From: an uncultured bacterium
Lineage (GTDB): Bacteria > Verrucomicrobiota > Kiritimatiellia > RFP12 > UBA1067
Reading direction: 5' to 3'
Assembly: GCA_902776615.1 (NCBI GenBank)
Contig: CACYQU010000013.1
Coordinates: 1-40,826, forward strand
Length of the DNA stretch: 40,826 nt
Part shown: positions 23,777 through 32,419 of the stretch, piece by piece
Numbering within the stretch: position 1 is the stretch's first letter
How the letters are laid out: every line of letters begins with the position of its first letter
Notes under the pieces: model-generated
Databases searched by the model: none
Told to the model about the DNA's origin: nothing
Seen by the model: only the letters and a program-made list of their open reading frames with translations
Program-made: the position numbers and the translations under genes

Positions 23777-25798
23777 ATGGACAAAAACGGCGGCAACTTC
23801 AAAGCTACAGGTCTTGGGTGTCTTATCGACATTGTGCTCGTGATGGCTTCTGTCGCGGCAATCTCGAGCAGCTGCGGTGCTTCAATGATGATCTACATGA
23901 TGGCGCTTGCCGTTCCTGTGTGGATAATTAGATTTGCGATCTTCAACGACCGCACGCCGCGATTGGCGCGCATTCTGATCGGCCCGGCAGGAGTCGTCGC
24001 AAGCCTTGTTCTCGCTTTGCTGCACCCAATCGAAATCGAATCGGCAGACGATGCGCAGGATGGCAAGGCGAAAGAGTCTCGGACTGCAGAAAAGTCCGTC
24101 ACGCAGGTAGCCGAGACGAATCGCGAATCGGTCGACGACGTTCTTGCGGAACTTGATTCCCTTGTGGGGCTTGAGGAAGTCAAGGCGGAAGTAAGGCGTA
24201 TAGTCAATCTTGCCAAGGTGAACGAAGCCCGGCGCGCACAGGGTCTGAAGGTGCCGCCGATGACCTATCATATGGTATTCACGGGAAATCCAGGGACGGG
24301 AAAAACGACTGTCGCGCGCATAGTCGCGCGTGCGTTCCGTGCGCTAGGTATAGCCAAAACCGGGCAACTTGTGGAAACGGACCGTTCCGGACTTGTCGGC
24401 CGCTATGCGGGCGAGACGGCGGTGAAGACAAACGAAAAAATCGACGAGGCTATCGGCGGAGTGCTTTTTGTCGACGAAGCATACCAGCTTGTCAGCGGCG
24501 AAGGCGACGATTACGGAAAAGAAGCCATTGCGACCCTGCTAAAGCGCATGGAGGACGACCGCGACAAGCTGATAGTGATCGCTGCAGGCTACACCGATGA
24601 AATGAGAGACTTCCTTGATGCGAATTCGGGCCTGAGAAGCCGCTTTGCAAAGACGATAGAATTTGCCGATTATACGGCCGGCGAACTTGCCGCCATATTC
24701 CGCTCTATGGCGAAGAAAAACGAGTTCTCCCTTGCTCAGGATCTAGACGACGGGCTCGACGCGGCAATCGCCAAGCTCACGTCAAAGCGCGACCGCACGT
24801 TCGGCAATGCGCGTTTTGTGCGGCAGCTCTTCGAGGACGCGACGGCGCGTCAGGCGAATCGCATAGCCGCTTCCGGCGTGATGGACGCGCAGTCTCTGCA
24901 GACGCTCGTGCTTGCAGATCTCGCCACGGGGGAGCGAAAGGCAGATGTTCGCGCGCCAAGCCTCGACGATGTTCTGGCCGAACTCGATTCCCTCGTCGGC
25001 CTTGCGCCCGTAAAGAATGAGGTGCGGCGTCTTGTGGCGACTGTGAAGGCAAACAAGCTCCGCGAGGAGAAGGGACTTGAAAACAACGTAACGATGAGCT
25101 ACAACTTCGTGTTCACGGGAAATCCCGGAACCGGAAAAACGACTGTCGCAAGAATACTCGGCAAGGCGTTCAGAGCCTTGGGCGTACTTGACAGGGCAAA
25201 TTTCGTGGAAACCGACCGCTCGGGTCTTGTCGCCAAGTACGAAGGGCAAACAGCGGCCAAAACGAACAAGTTGATCGACTCTGCCGCCGGCGGCATACTG
25301 TTCATCGACGAGGCGTATCAGTTGAACCAGGGCGAGAACGACCAGTATGGCTCCGAGGCTGTCGCCACGCTTCTCAAGCGCATGGAGGACGCCCGCGGAT
25401 CGATGGTTGTCATCATCGCCGGATACAAAGCCGAGATGAAACGCTTCATGGACATGAATTCCGGTCTTGAAAGCCGCTTCAACCGCACTATCGAGTTTCC
25501 CGATTACAGCGCGAAGGAACTGGCCGAGATATACAGATCGATGGCCAAGAAAGGCAAGTACGTCCTTTCGTCCGACACCGAGCGGTGGCTTGAGCCGTAC
25601 ATCTCGCTTCTCACCGAAAAGCGGGACAAGAATTTCGGAAATGCGCGCTGGGCCCGCAACCTCTTCGAGAAATCCGTTGAACGGCAGTCTCTTCGTGTGA
25701 CTGAGCTTTCCGATCCATCGGCGGAAGAACTTGTCACAATACGCCTTAAGGATCTGGGCGTGAAACTCAAGGATCCAGACGCGTCCGACGAAGACTAA
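23777..25798 (+). CDS. Membrane-anchored tandem AAA+ ATPase (CbbX/SpoVK type)
   Basis: 673 residues. Two or three hydrophobic segments (about 12-28, 34-51, 61-78) precede a short linker and two homologous AAA+ modules, each opening with the same phrase DDVLAELDSLVGL. Walker A motifs GNPGTGKT are at 170-177 and 448-455, Walker B motifs are LFVDEAYQL and LFIDEAYQL, and both have sensor and arginine-finger regions, so both look active. Modules of this class include the Rubisco activase CbbX, SpoVK and the N-terminal part of type VII EccA, all of which remodel partner proteins. The ATG at 23777 has AAAGGAG upstream. It lies 26 bases before the GH89-VIT-VWA chimera, suggesting a functional link, although that protein is predicted to be exported. 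Confidence 0.9.
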   Translation: MDKNGGNFKATGLGCLIDIVLVMASVAAISSSCGASMMIYMMALAVPVWIIRFAIFNDRTPRLARILIGPAGVVASLVLALLHPIEIESADDAQDGKAKESRTAEKSVTQVAETNRESVDDVLAELDSLVGLEEVKAEVRRIVNLAKVNEARRAQGLKVPPMTYHMVFTGNPGTGKTTVARIVARAFRALGIAKTGQLVETDRSGLVGRYAGETAVKTNEKIDEAIGGVLFVDEAYQLVSGEGDDYGKEAIATLLKRMEDDRDKLIVIAAGYTDEMRDFLDANSGLRSRFAKTIEFADYTAGELAAIFRSMAKKNEFSLAQDLDDGLDAAIAKLTSKRDRTFGNARFVRQLFEDATARQANRIAASGVMDAQSLQTLVLADLATGERKADVRAPSLDDVLAELDSLVGLAPVKNEVRRLVATVKANKLREEKGLENNVTMSYNFVFTGNPGTGKTTVARILGKAFRALGVLDRANFVETDRSGLVAKYEGQTAAKTNKLIDSAAGGILFIDEAYQLNQGENDQYGSEAVATLLKRMEDARGSMVVIIAGYKAEMKRFMDMNSGLESRFNRTIEFPDYSAKELAEIYRSMAKKGKYVLSSDTERWLEPYISLLTEKRDKNFGNARWARNLFEKSVERQSLRVTELSDPSAEELVTIRLKDLGVKLKDPDASDED

Positions 25799-25824
25799 AA
25801 CCGCTTAAGGGAAAAGGAGGAAAA

Positions 25825-28800
25825 ATGAAAAACATCACAACCATCGCATTTCTGATTGTCGCGTTCGCTTCGCATGCAGAATCGGCCGCAACCCCAGCCC
25901 CAGTGCGGCTCGCCTATAACTACTGCACTCTTTCGTACACCTTCGCCTACTACGGCGAGAAAGAATGGACGGATGAGGTCGAAAGACTTTCCATGGCCGG
26001 ATACAACGCTGCGCTGCTCATGGACGGCACATTCAAAGTCTGGGAGCTTACGCTGCGCGAACTTGGCATGTCCGAAGAAGATATCTTCGCTTTCATCCCC
26101 GACGAATGCGCACGAGCATGGTGGCTTATGGGCAACCTCGCAGGAGAGGGCGGTCCGCTCGACCAGGCGACGATTGACGCGGATGGAGCACGCGGTCGCT
26201 TCATAGCCGAAAAAATGCGCGAGAAGGGGATAGAGCCCGTTCTCCAAGGCTTTTACGGAATGGTTCCTGCCAATCTTGCCGTCGCGCCGCTTCTCAATCA
26301 GGGAAAGTGGTGCGACTGCTATGATCGCCCGCCGATTCTCGATCCGACTTCGCCAGACTTTGAGCGTTGCGCCGCCGCGTGGTACCGCAGCATCGAAACG
26401 GTATATGGGATCAAGCCGAAGTACCTTGCAGGCGATCTCTTCCACGAAGGCGGCAAGTCCGAAGGAATAGACGTGACGGCTGCCGTGCGTGCCGTACAGT
26501 CTGCTCAGCAGACAGCGTTCCCTGGCGTGACCTGGGTCGTGCAGGCCTGGATGGAGAACCCCACGCAAAAGGTTCGCGCCGGTCTCGACCCTCGTTACAC
26601 TCTCATCGAAGCCCTCGTCAAGGACATGTCGGCATTCGCGAGCGACGACGCGACGTGCGAACTGGATTTCGGCGAATTGCCGTGGATATGGTGCGAGGTT
26701 CTGAACTTCGGCGGCAACCACGGTCTTTACGGAAACCTCAAAACGTTTGCACGCCTCGGGCGCGCGGCTAAGGGGAAAGGTGCGCGGACATTCCGCGGCT
26801 TCGGATCTCTTTCCGAGGGTTTCTTCACGAATCCAGTCTGCTCGGATATCTTCGAGTACATGATGATGCAACCAGCCGGGACGGAACTGACAGATGCCGA
26901 ACTCGCCGCGTGGCTCGACGATTGGGTGGGCAGGCGCTACGATCTGAACTCTCTGACCCCGTCTGCCGGCGACAAACTTCGCGAGGCGTGGCGCATTATC
27001 GCGTCGACGGCCTACGCCTGCGGACGCTGCCAGGAGGGAACTGTCGAGAACGTCATATGCGCCAAGCCGGGCTGGACGGCGAACAGCGCGAGCTCGTGGG
27101 GTCCGAAGGACGGTCTGTGGTATGACCCGGCGCGGTTTGGGCGCGCGGCGGAACTCTTCGAGGAGGCATGGAAGGAGAGCCTTTCCACATCCAACTCGAC
27201 AGCCGTGGCGAACTTCGCGCGCGATCGGTATGACGTTCGCCGACAGGCGTGGGCGAACAGGCTGCGCGCGCTTGTGCCGCAGTTGAAGGACAACGCGGAC
27301 GCGCGGCGCGAGTTTCTGAATGAAGCGGAGTCGTTCAACGTCTGCACGGCTTTCGGCATTCCGCCGGAATTCCGCCTTTCCACATGGCTGGATCTCGCCC
27401 GGGCGCGCGCCGGGGAGCGCGGAGAAAAGGCGTGGATGAGGATGATCACGACGTGGGCCGGCGCGAAATACGGCGCGACATTCCTCGCCGACTACGCCAA
27501 CCGCGAATATGCGGAACTCGTCCGCGACCACTACCTACCTCGTTGGCGCCGCTTTCTGGAGACGGCAACACCATTGCCGCCGATCGAGCCTCGGCCTCTG
27601 CCGCTGATTCGCGTTGACAATCTTCGCGCGAACGAAAAGCCTGTCAAAGTCGAGACTTCCGAGGAAACCGTTGACGAGAACGGATTCTTCCGCCGCGTGA
27701 AGACGGTTTTCGCCTTCACTAATCCGAATGCGCGCCAGATGTCGGGCGAGCTGGAGTTCCCCATTCCAGACGGTGCCTTTGTATGCGGTTATTCGCTTGA
27801 GGTGAATGGCGAGATGGTTCCAGGCGTCGTCTGCGAAAAGGAAAAGGCGCGCGTAGCTTTCGAAAACGAAGTAAAAAAAGGAATAGACCCTGGTGTCGTC
27901 GAGCAGGTGAAAGGCAATATCTGGCGCACGAGAATCTTTCCTCTCCTGCCAAATACGCCGCGCCGCGCCGAGGTTGAATACATTGCGCCAAAAACCGTAG
28001 GCAAGGGTTCCTGCGCATCGATCTGCGAACGCGACGGAAAGGATGTCTTTGTCGCAACGGTTCTGCCTGAAGACGGCGCGAAGATGCAGACTGTCGCCCA
28101 AAAGATCGCCGCGTTCGCCAAGGGTACGATACTGTGGGATGCGAGCATGAGCGCGAAGCCGTTCGCGTCGGCATGGCGCAAAAAACTCGAGGCACTGCCT
28201 GAAAAGGGCGAGTGGAAACTCGTAGTTTTCCGTCATGTCCCTGAAGATCCCCGCGCAATGGCAACGCGAGAAGAACTGTTTGCGGCGCTCGATGCGCTCG
28301 CATACGACGGCGGTACGGATATCAAGGCCGCTGTTGAAGCATGCACGCCTTCGGCTGATTCTCCAGTTCTCTTCTTCAGCGACGAGGTCGATACAATGGG
28401 CCTTGAAACGCCTAAATACGAGGAGACGGCTGGCGTCACCGTCGCAAGCCGTGACGACGCCCCGGTGCGCAAGGTCGATATAAGGCGGTTAAAGGAAGGG
28501 GAGACGCCTCCCGAGGGACTGTCCGTCAAAGATGGCCGGGTTCTCGCCACGGTCTGGGCTGCGCGTCGCATGCAGGATCTTGCGTCGCAGGCCGATTCGC
28601 GCGAGGGCGAGTTCCTCGCGCTCGGCCGCAAGTACGGCGTCGCTGGACCAGGACTTTCGCTTATAGTTCTTGAAACGCTCGATCAGTGGCTTGAGCACAA
28701 GATCGAGCCTCCTGCCAACCTCGCGATTCACGATGAATGGATCAAGAGGCGCGCGGCCGAGGATGATCCGATTGCGCTTCGCAAAGCCAAAGCAGAACAC

Positions 28801-30105
28801 GAACAGAATCTTCTCAACTACTGGGAAGAGCGCGTCAAGTGGTGGAACGATCCCAAGCCGCGCAAGGCCACGCCCAAGAGCGGACTTTTCGACAGCGTCA
28901 CGAACGATGCCGCAACCGAGGGTGCGATCGCTCCGGACGAACCTGGCGGTTCAGAGGATTCAGCGCCGGTTGCCGCCGCTTCGGGAATGCGCCGTTCTGA
29001 AGAGCGGCTGCAGAGGCGTGCAGTGGGCTCGAGAAGGGAGTCTGCGCCGATGAGTGAAGACGAGGCCTCTTTACTGATGGCGGGTGGCGCACAGAAATCC
29101 GTTCAACCGGGCGCGGCAGGGTCTGGCACATCGCCAACAGTCACGCTCAAGGCGTGGGATCCGAAGACGCCGTATATCGATGCGCTCAAGGCTGCGGAGA
29201 AGGGCAGAGCGTATGAAGTATATCTCGCCCAGCGCGAAGAGCACGGTTCTTCGCCGGCGTTCTATCTCGACTGCAGCGGTTGGTTCTTCAAAGCGGGCGA
29301 AAGGGCACTTGCCGAGCGAATCATTTCGAACCTCGCAGAATTCAAGCTTGAGGACGCGGCGCTCTGGCGCACGATGGGCTGGCGTCTGCGCGAGGCCGGC
29401 AGCCTGAAGATGGCGGTCGACGCATTCCGCAAGGTTCTTGCGATGCTCCCTGAGGAGGCGCAGAGCCGCCGCGACTTGGCGCTTGTGCTTTCGGAACTCG
29501 GCAAGGAGCGCATGGATGCGGCCGCCGTCGAAGAGGCGATGAGGCTTTTCGCAGAAGCGGCGTTCGACATAAATGCCCGGCGCAGCGGACGGCGCGGCAA
29601 CGATTTCCAGGTTTCAATCGTCTCGCTTGAAGAGCTCAACGGGCTGATTGCCTGGTCCGATGCGGCTTTCTGGCCGGACGGCGCGAGACCTGTCCAGCCG
29701 CAATTCGATGCCGCCTATCGCCGTGATTTGCCGATGAAGCTCAGAATCGTCATGAGCTGGGATGCGGACGAGACCGATATAGACCTCCATGTGCTGGAGC
29801 CGAACGGCGAAGAAGCGTATTACGGTCATCGCAGAACTGCCGAGGGAGGTTTTGTCTCGGAGGATGTAACGACCGGTTACGGTCCTGAGGAATACCTGAA
29901 GAAGGAGCTTGAGGCCGGAACATACAAAGTCCTGTCCAACTACTTCGCCTCCCACCAGACCGCGCTCACCGGCGCGACGACCGTGACTGCGACCGTCTAT
30001 ACAGACTGGGCGACAGGACAGGAGAAGCATCAGATTCTCACCATGCGCCTCGACAAACCGAAGGCAAAGCATTTGATTGGAGAGGTCAATCTCGGCAATC
30101 GCTGA
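25825..30105 (+). CDS. GH89 alpha-N-acetylglucosaminidase fused to VIT, VWA, TPR and DUF2135 (YfaP) domains
   Basis: A 1426-residue exported protein. A signal peptide (1-18, ending FASHA) leads into a complete GH89 domain (about 25-590): NYCTLSYTFAYYG, WIWCEVLNFGGNHGLYGNL, acid/base candidate Glu208 in GDLFHE, nucleophile candidate Glu331 in GSLSEGFF, and the usual all-helical tail. A VIT domain starts near 593. A VWA domain follows with an intact metal site: DASMS (772-776), GGTD near 831 and a later SDEVD. After a low-complexity linker (about 1020-1110) come TPR-like helices (1111-1245) beginning AWDPKTPY, then DUF2135 (1303-1426) with SWDADETDIDLHVLEPNG. VIT-VWA-TPR-DUF2135 is a known bacterial architecture; the GH89 front is the unusual part. 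GH89 removes terminal alpha-GlcNAc. The reading frame is unbroken through all junctions. AAGGAGG precedes the ATG. Confidence 0.9.
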   Translation: MKNITTIAFLIVAFASHAESAATPAPVRLAYNYCTLSYTFAYYGEKEWTDEVERLSMAGYNAALLMDGTFKVWELTLRELGMSEEDIFAFIPDECARAWWLMGNLAGEGGPLDQATIDADGARGRFIAEKMREKGIEPVLQGFYGMVPANLAVAPLLNQGKWCDCYDRPPILDPTSPDFERCAAAWYRSIETVYGIKPKYLAGDLFHEGGKSEGIDVTAAVRAVQSAQQTAFPGVTWVVQAWMENPTQKVRAGLDPRYTLIEALVKDMSAFASDDATCELDFGELPWIWCEVLNFGGNHGLYGNLKTFARLGRAAKGKGARTFRGFGSLSEGFFTNPVCSDIFEYMMMQPAGTELTDAELAAWLDDWVGRRYDLNSLTPSAGDKLREAWRIIASTAYACGRCQEGTVENVICAKPGWTANSASSWGPKDGLWYDPARFGRAAELFEEAWKESLSTSNSTAVANFARDRYDVRRQAWANRLRALVPQLKDNADARREFLNEAESFNVCTAFGIPPEFRLSTWLDLARARAGERGEKAWMRMITTWAGAKYGATFLADYANREYAELVRDHYLPRWRRFLETATPLPPIEPRPLPLIRVDNLRANEKPVKVETSEETVDENGFFRRVKTVFAFTNPNARQMSGELEFPIPDGAFVCGYSLEVNGEMVPGVVCEKEKARVAFENEVKKGIDPGVVEQVKGNIWRTRIFPLLPNTPRRAEVEYIAPKTVGKGSCASICERDGKDVFVATVLPEDGAKMQTVAQKIAAFAKGTILWDASMSAKPFASAWRKKLEALPEKGEWKLVVFRHVPEDPRAMATREELFAALDALAYDGGTDIKAAVEACTPSADSPVLFFSDEVDTMGLETPKYEETAGVTVASRDDAPVRKVDIRRLKEGETPPEGLSVKDGRVLATVWAARRMQDLASQADSREGEFLALGRKYGVAGPGLSLIVLETLDQWLEHKIEPPANLAIHDEWIKRRAAEDDPIALRKAKAEHEQNLLNYWEERVKWWNDPKPRKATPKSGLFDSVTNDAATEGAIAPDEPGGSEDSAPVAAASGMRRSEERLQRRAVGSRRESAPMSEDEASLLMAGGAQKSVQPGAAGSGTSPTVTLKAWDPKTPYIDALKAAEKGRAYEVYLAQREEHGSSPAFYLDCSGWFFKAGERALAERIISNLAEFKLEDAALWRTMGWRLREAGSLKMAVDAFRKVLAMLPEEAQSRRDLALVLSELGKERMDAAAVEEAMRLFAEAAFDINARRSGRRGNDFQVSIVSLEELNGLIAWSDAAFWPDGARPVQPQFDAAYRRDLPMKLRIVMSWDADETDIDLHVLEPNGEEAYYGHRRTAEGGFVSEDVTTGYGPEEYLKKELEAGTYKVLSNYFASHQTALTGATTVTATVYTDWATGQEKHQILTMRLDKPKAKHLIGEVNLGNR

Positions 30106-30130
30106 GCCGTATGCGTACACACATTGGAAA

Positions 30131-30139
30131 TGGTATAAT
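30131..30139 (+). promoter_or_regulatory. Extended -10 promoter (TGGTATAAT) of the aminotransferase unit, leaderless type
   Basis: Exact copy of the recurring box, 7 bases before the ATG at 30147. No ribosome site fits between, so leaderless translation is predicted. Confidence 0.72.
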
Positions 30140-30146
30140 ACACAAC

Positions 30147-31340
30147 ATGCAGACTGTTACAGATCAGATCAAGAGCTCGATGGCGTCTTCGAGCTGGATT
30201 CGCAAAATGTTTGAAAAGGGGCTTGAGCTCAAGAAGCAGTTCGGCGCTGACGCCGTCTGCGACTTCTCGCTCGGCAATCCGGATGTTCCGCCTCCCGCGA
30301 AAACACGGGATGCGCTTGAGAACATCGCGCTAGAGGCGGTAAAACCGCTCGGTCTGGGATATTGTCCAAATGCAGGCATCCCGGCTGTTCGCGAAACGAT
30401 TGCGGCCGCGCTTTCAAAGCAGCAGGAAATCCACCTGGACGGCAAAGACGTGGTAATGACGGTAGGTGCGGCCGGTGCGCTTGTGGCGTTCTTCCGCGCT
30501 GTAATAGAACCTGGCGACGAGGTTATCACACCTGCCCCGTACTTCGTGGAGTATGGCGCTTACTGTGGGCATTTCGGCGGCGTATTGAAACCCGTACCGT
30601 CTCTCCCGCCTGCATTCCGTCCGGATGTGGACGCCATTGCCTCCGCAATCACGCCAAAGACGCGCGCGATCATAGTCAATTCGCCGAACAATCCGACGGG
30701 CTGCATATATTCGCCAGAAGACTTGAAACGTCTCGCCGCCGTAGTGGACAAGGTCAACGAGACGCGGAATCGTCCGTTGTTCTTGCTTTCCGACGAGCCT
30801 TACCGTGCATTCGCATACGACGGCGCAACAGTTCCGGCGATGTTGCCGCTTACAAAATTCGCCTGCGTTCTCGGCAGCTTTTCGAAGACGCTCTCGCTTG
30901 CGGGCGAAAGAATCGGGTATTTCGTGGCCAACCCTGAAATGCCAGATCAGGCGTCGCTTGTCGCCGCTGTGACTTTGACAAATCGCACGCTCGGATTCGT
31001 CAATGCACCTGTCATCGGCCAGCGCCTCGCCGCCGCGCTCGTCAACGAGACGGTAGATCTTGAGATATACGACCGCCGCCGCAAACTGATGGCAAAGGTT
31101 CTTTCCGAGGCCGGAATCGAGTTTGAAATGCCGAAGGGGGCGTTCTACTTCTTTGCAAAAAGCCCGGTAGAGGACGATACAGTCTTTGTGGACACTTTGC
31201 TGAAGGAGCGGATACTTGTGGTTCCGGGAAAAGGTTTTGGCTTCGGCGGCTATGTGCGCTTGAGCTGCAGCGTCGATGAAGCGATAATAGCCCGTTCGGC
31301 CGATGGCTTCAAAAGGGCGATGGAGACGTTCCGCAAATGA
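30147..31340 (+). CDS. Class I/II pyridoxal-phosphate aminotransferase (aspartate aminotransferase-like)
   Basis: 397 residues. Family motifs: FSLGNPDVPPP, GLGYCPNAGIPAVRETIA, VNSPNNPTG, LSDEPYRAF, the PLP lysine in SFSKTLSLAGERIGY (Lys247), and the C-terminal YVRLSCSV arginine that binds the substrate carboxylate. It transfers amino groups between an amino acid and a 2-oxo acid; the exact substrate is not clear. The start is set by the promoter at 30131; the in-frame ATG 36 bases upstream lies before the promoter. The stop overlaps the next gene as ATGA. Confidence 0.92.
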   Translation: MQTVTDQIKSSMASSSWIRKMFEKGLELKKQFGADAVCDFSLGNPDVPPPAKTRDALENIALEAVKPLGLGYCPNAGIPAVRETIAAALSKQQEIHLDGKDVVMTVGAAGALVAFFRAVIEPGDEVITPAPYFVEYGAYCGHFGGVLKPVPSLPPAFRPDVDAIASAITPKTRAIIVNSPNNPTGCIYSPEDLKRLAAVVDKVNETRNRPLFLLSDEPYRAFAYDGATVPAMLPLTKFACVLGSFSKTLSLAGERIGYFVANPEMPDQASLVAAVTLTNRTLGFVNAPVIGQRLAAALVNETVDLEIYDRRRKLMAKVLSEAGIEFEMPKGAFYFFAKSPVEDDTVFVDTLLKERILVVPGKGFGFGGYVRLSCSVDEAIIARSADGFKRAMETFRK

Positions 31341-32416
31341 TTGCGTCAACCATTGCTTCGCTTTTGTTCGTCGCGTCGACTGTCACGGCAGATCCGTCCG
31401 GCCGCTCGGTGACCTTTTCCGCAAAAGCTACCGGAATTGTCGCAAACGCTCCGCTGGAATTTCTGTTCGTCACGCCTGAGTCCGACAGGGACTACGAGTC
31501 GGTGTTCGTCACTGACGCGAAAGCTTCGGAAATCGCCGCTGCTTTCGACAAGGCCGGGATTCGGCGCGGCTTGCCGATAGATGGACAAAAGTGCAGGTTC
31601 TGGCCGTCGGGGATGCGCGTTGAAGTTTCGCCAAGCCCATGGTTGTACATCGAAGACCGCGATTCGGCTTCCGTCCGGCTCCCGGTGGCATATACCGGCG
31701 GTTCGCGCGACGCGAACGGCGCGCTCGTAGCCGAGACGAACATGCCTTCTGCCGTTTTTGCCCTGTACAGTCTGGGGCAGTCCATGCTGCTGCTTGACGA
31801 TGCGCTCGACCAATCTGAGGTGTATGGACGCTTCGTGTCGAAGCAGACGCTTGAAAAGGGGACTCGCGTCGAATTTACCGTTTCGTGGAATGGTGCGTCC
31901 CGCACGAAACCCTACGGGCTTGAGCTCAAGCCTGGCGAGGCGAAAGGGGCCATCGAGGCGATGAGGCAAGCGGTCGACGATTGCGGGCTGGACGTCTCGC
32001 CGGTGTTCTCGGATGAGTTTACGATCCAGGAGGCGGCTTCGGTTGCGAATGCGCTTGCCGTTCTTGATTCAAGAAGCGTAAGGATCAACGGATTTGCAGA
32101 CGGGCAGTTCTATTACAGGGCGTTTCTGCCTCTTGAGAAATGGCGCGACCGTTCGCAACGTCTTACGCAGCCGATTGAGGCTTACTTCACGAATACCAAT
32201 ACTGCGTATGTGGCGATAGATGAAGATTGGTCGGTTGAAGGGCTGGATCCGAAACTCACGCCGCGCAGCATTACCTTCGACGAGGCAAAGCGCGCCACGA
32301 CAGACACGTGTTTCATATACGCCCCGCCGGACATGAAGCTCAAGCGGCTCTACGATTTCAAACGGTCGGTGGCTCCGGCGTTCAGGAACTGGTATATTTA
32401 CATCAACCTCAACTGA
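31337..32416 (+). CDS. Exported protein with YdjY domain
   Basis: 359 residues. A signal peptide (about 1-18, ending TVTA) is followed by a YdjY-type domain (about 22-110): NAPLEFLFVTPESDRDYESVF and later the GQKCRFWPSG stretch are typical of this family, which is often found in planctomycetal and verrucomicrobial exported proteins. The remaining 240 residues are not recognised and contain a YYRAFLPLEKWRDRSQR segment. Function unknown. It is coupled by ATGA to the upstream aminotransferase and 3 bases from rarA, but shared function with either is not implied. Confidence 0.78.
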   Translation: MIASTIASLLFVASTVTADPSGRSVTFSAKATGIVANAPLEFLFVTPESDRDYESVFVTDAKASEIAAAFDKAGIRRGLPIDGQKCRFWPSGMRVEVSPSPWLYIEDRDSASVRLPVAYTGGSRDANGALVAETNMPSAVFALYSLGQSMLLLDDALDQSEVYGRFVSKQTLEKGTRVEFTVSWNGASRTKPYGLELKPGEAKGAIEAMRQAVDDCGLDVSPVFSDEFTIQEAASVANALAVLDSRSVRINGFADGQFYYRAFLPLEKWRDRSQRLTQPIEAYFTNTNTAYVAIDEDWSVEGLDPKLTPRSITFDEAKRATTDTCFIYAPPDMKLKRLYDFKRSVAPAFRNWYIYINLN

Positions 32417-32419
32417 CAC

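Noticed and set aside
25795-27531. A 578-codon minus-strand frame opposite the GH89 region
   Set aside because: No recognisable domain, while the plus strand carries every GH89 motif in order.
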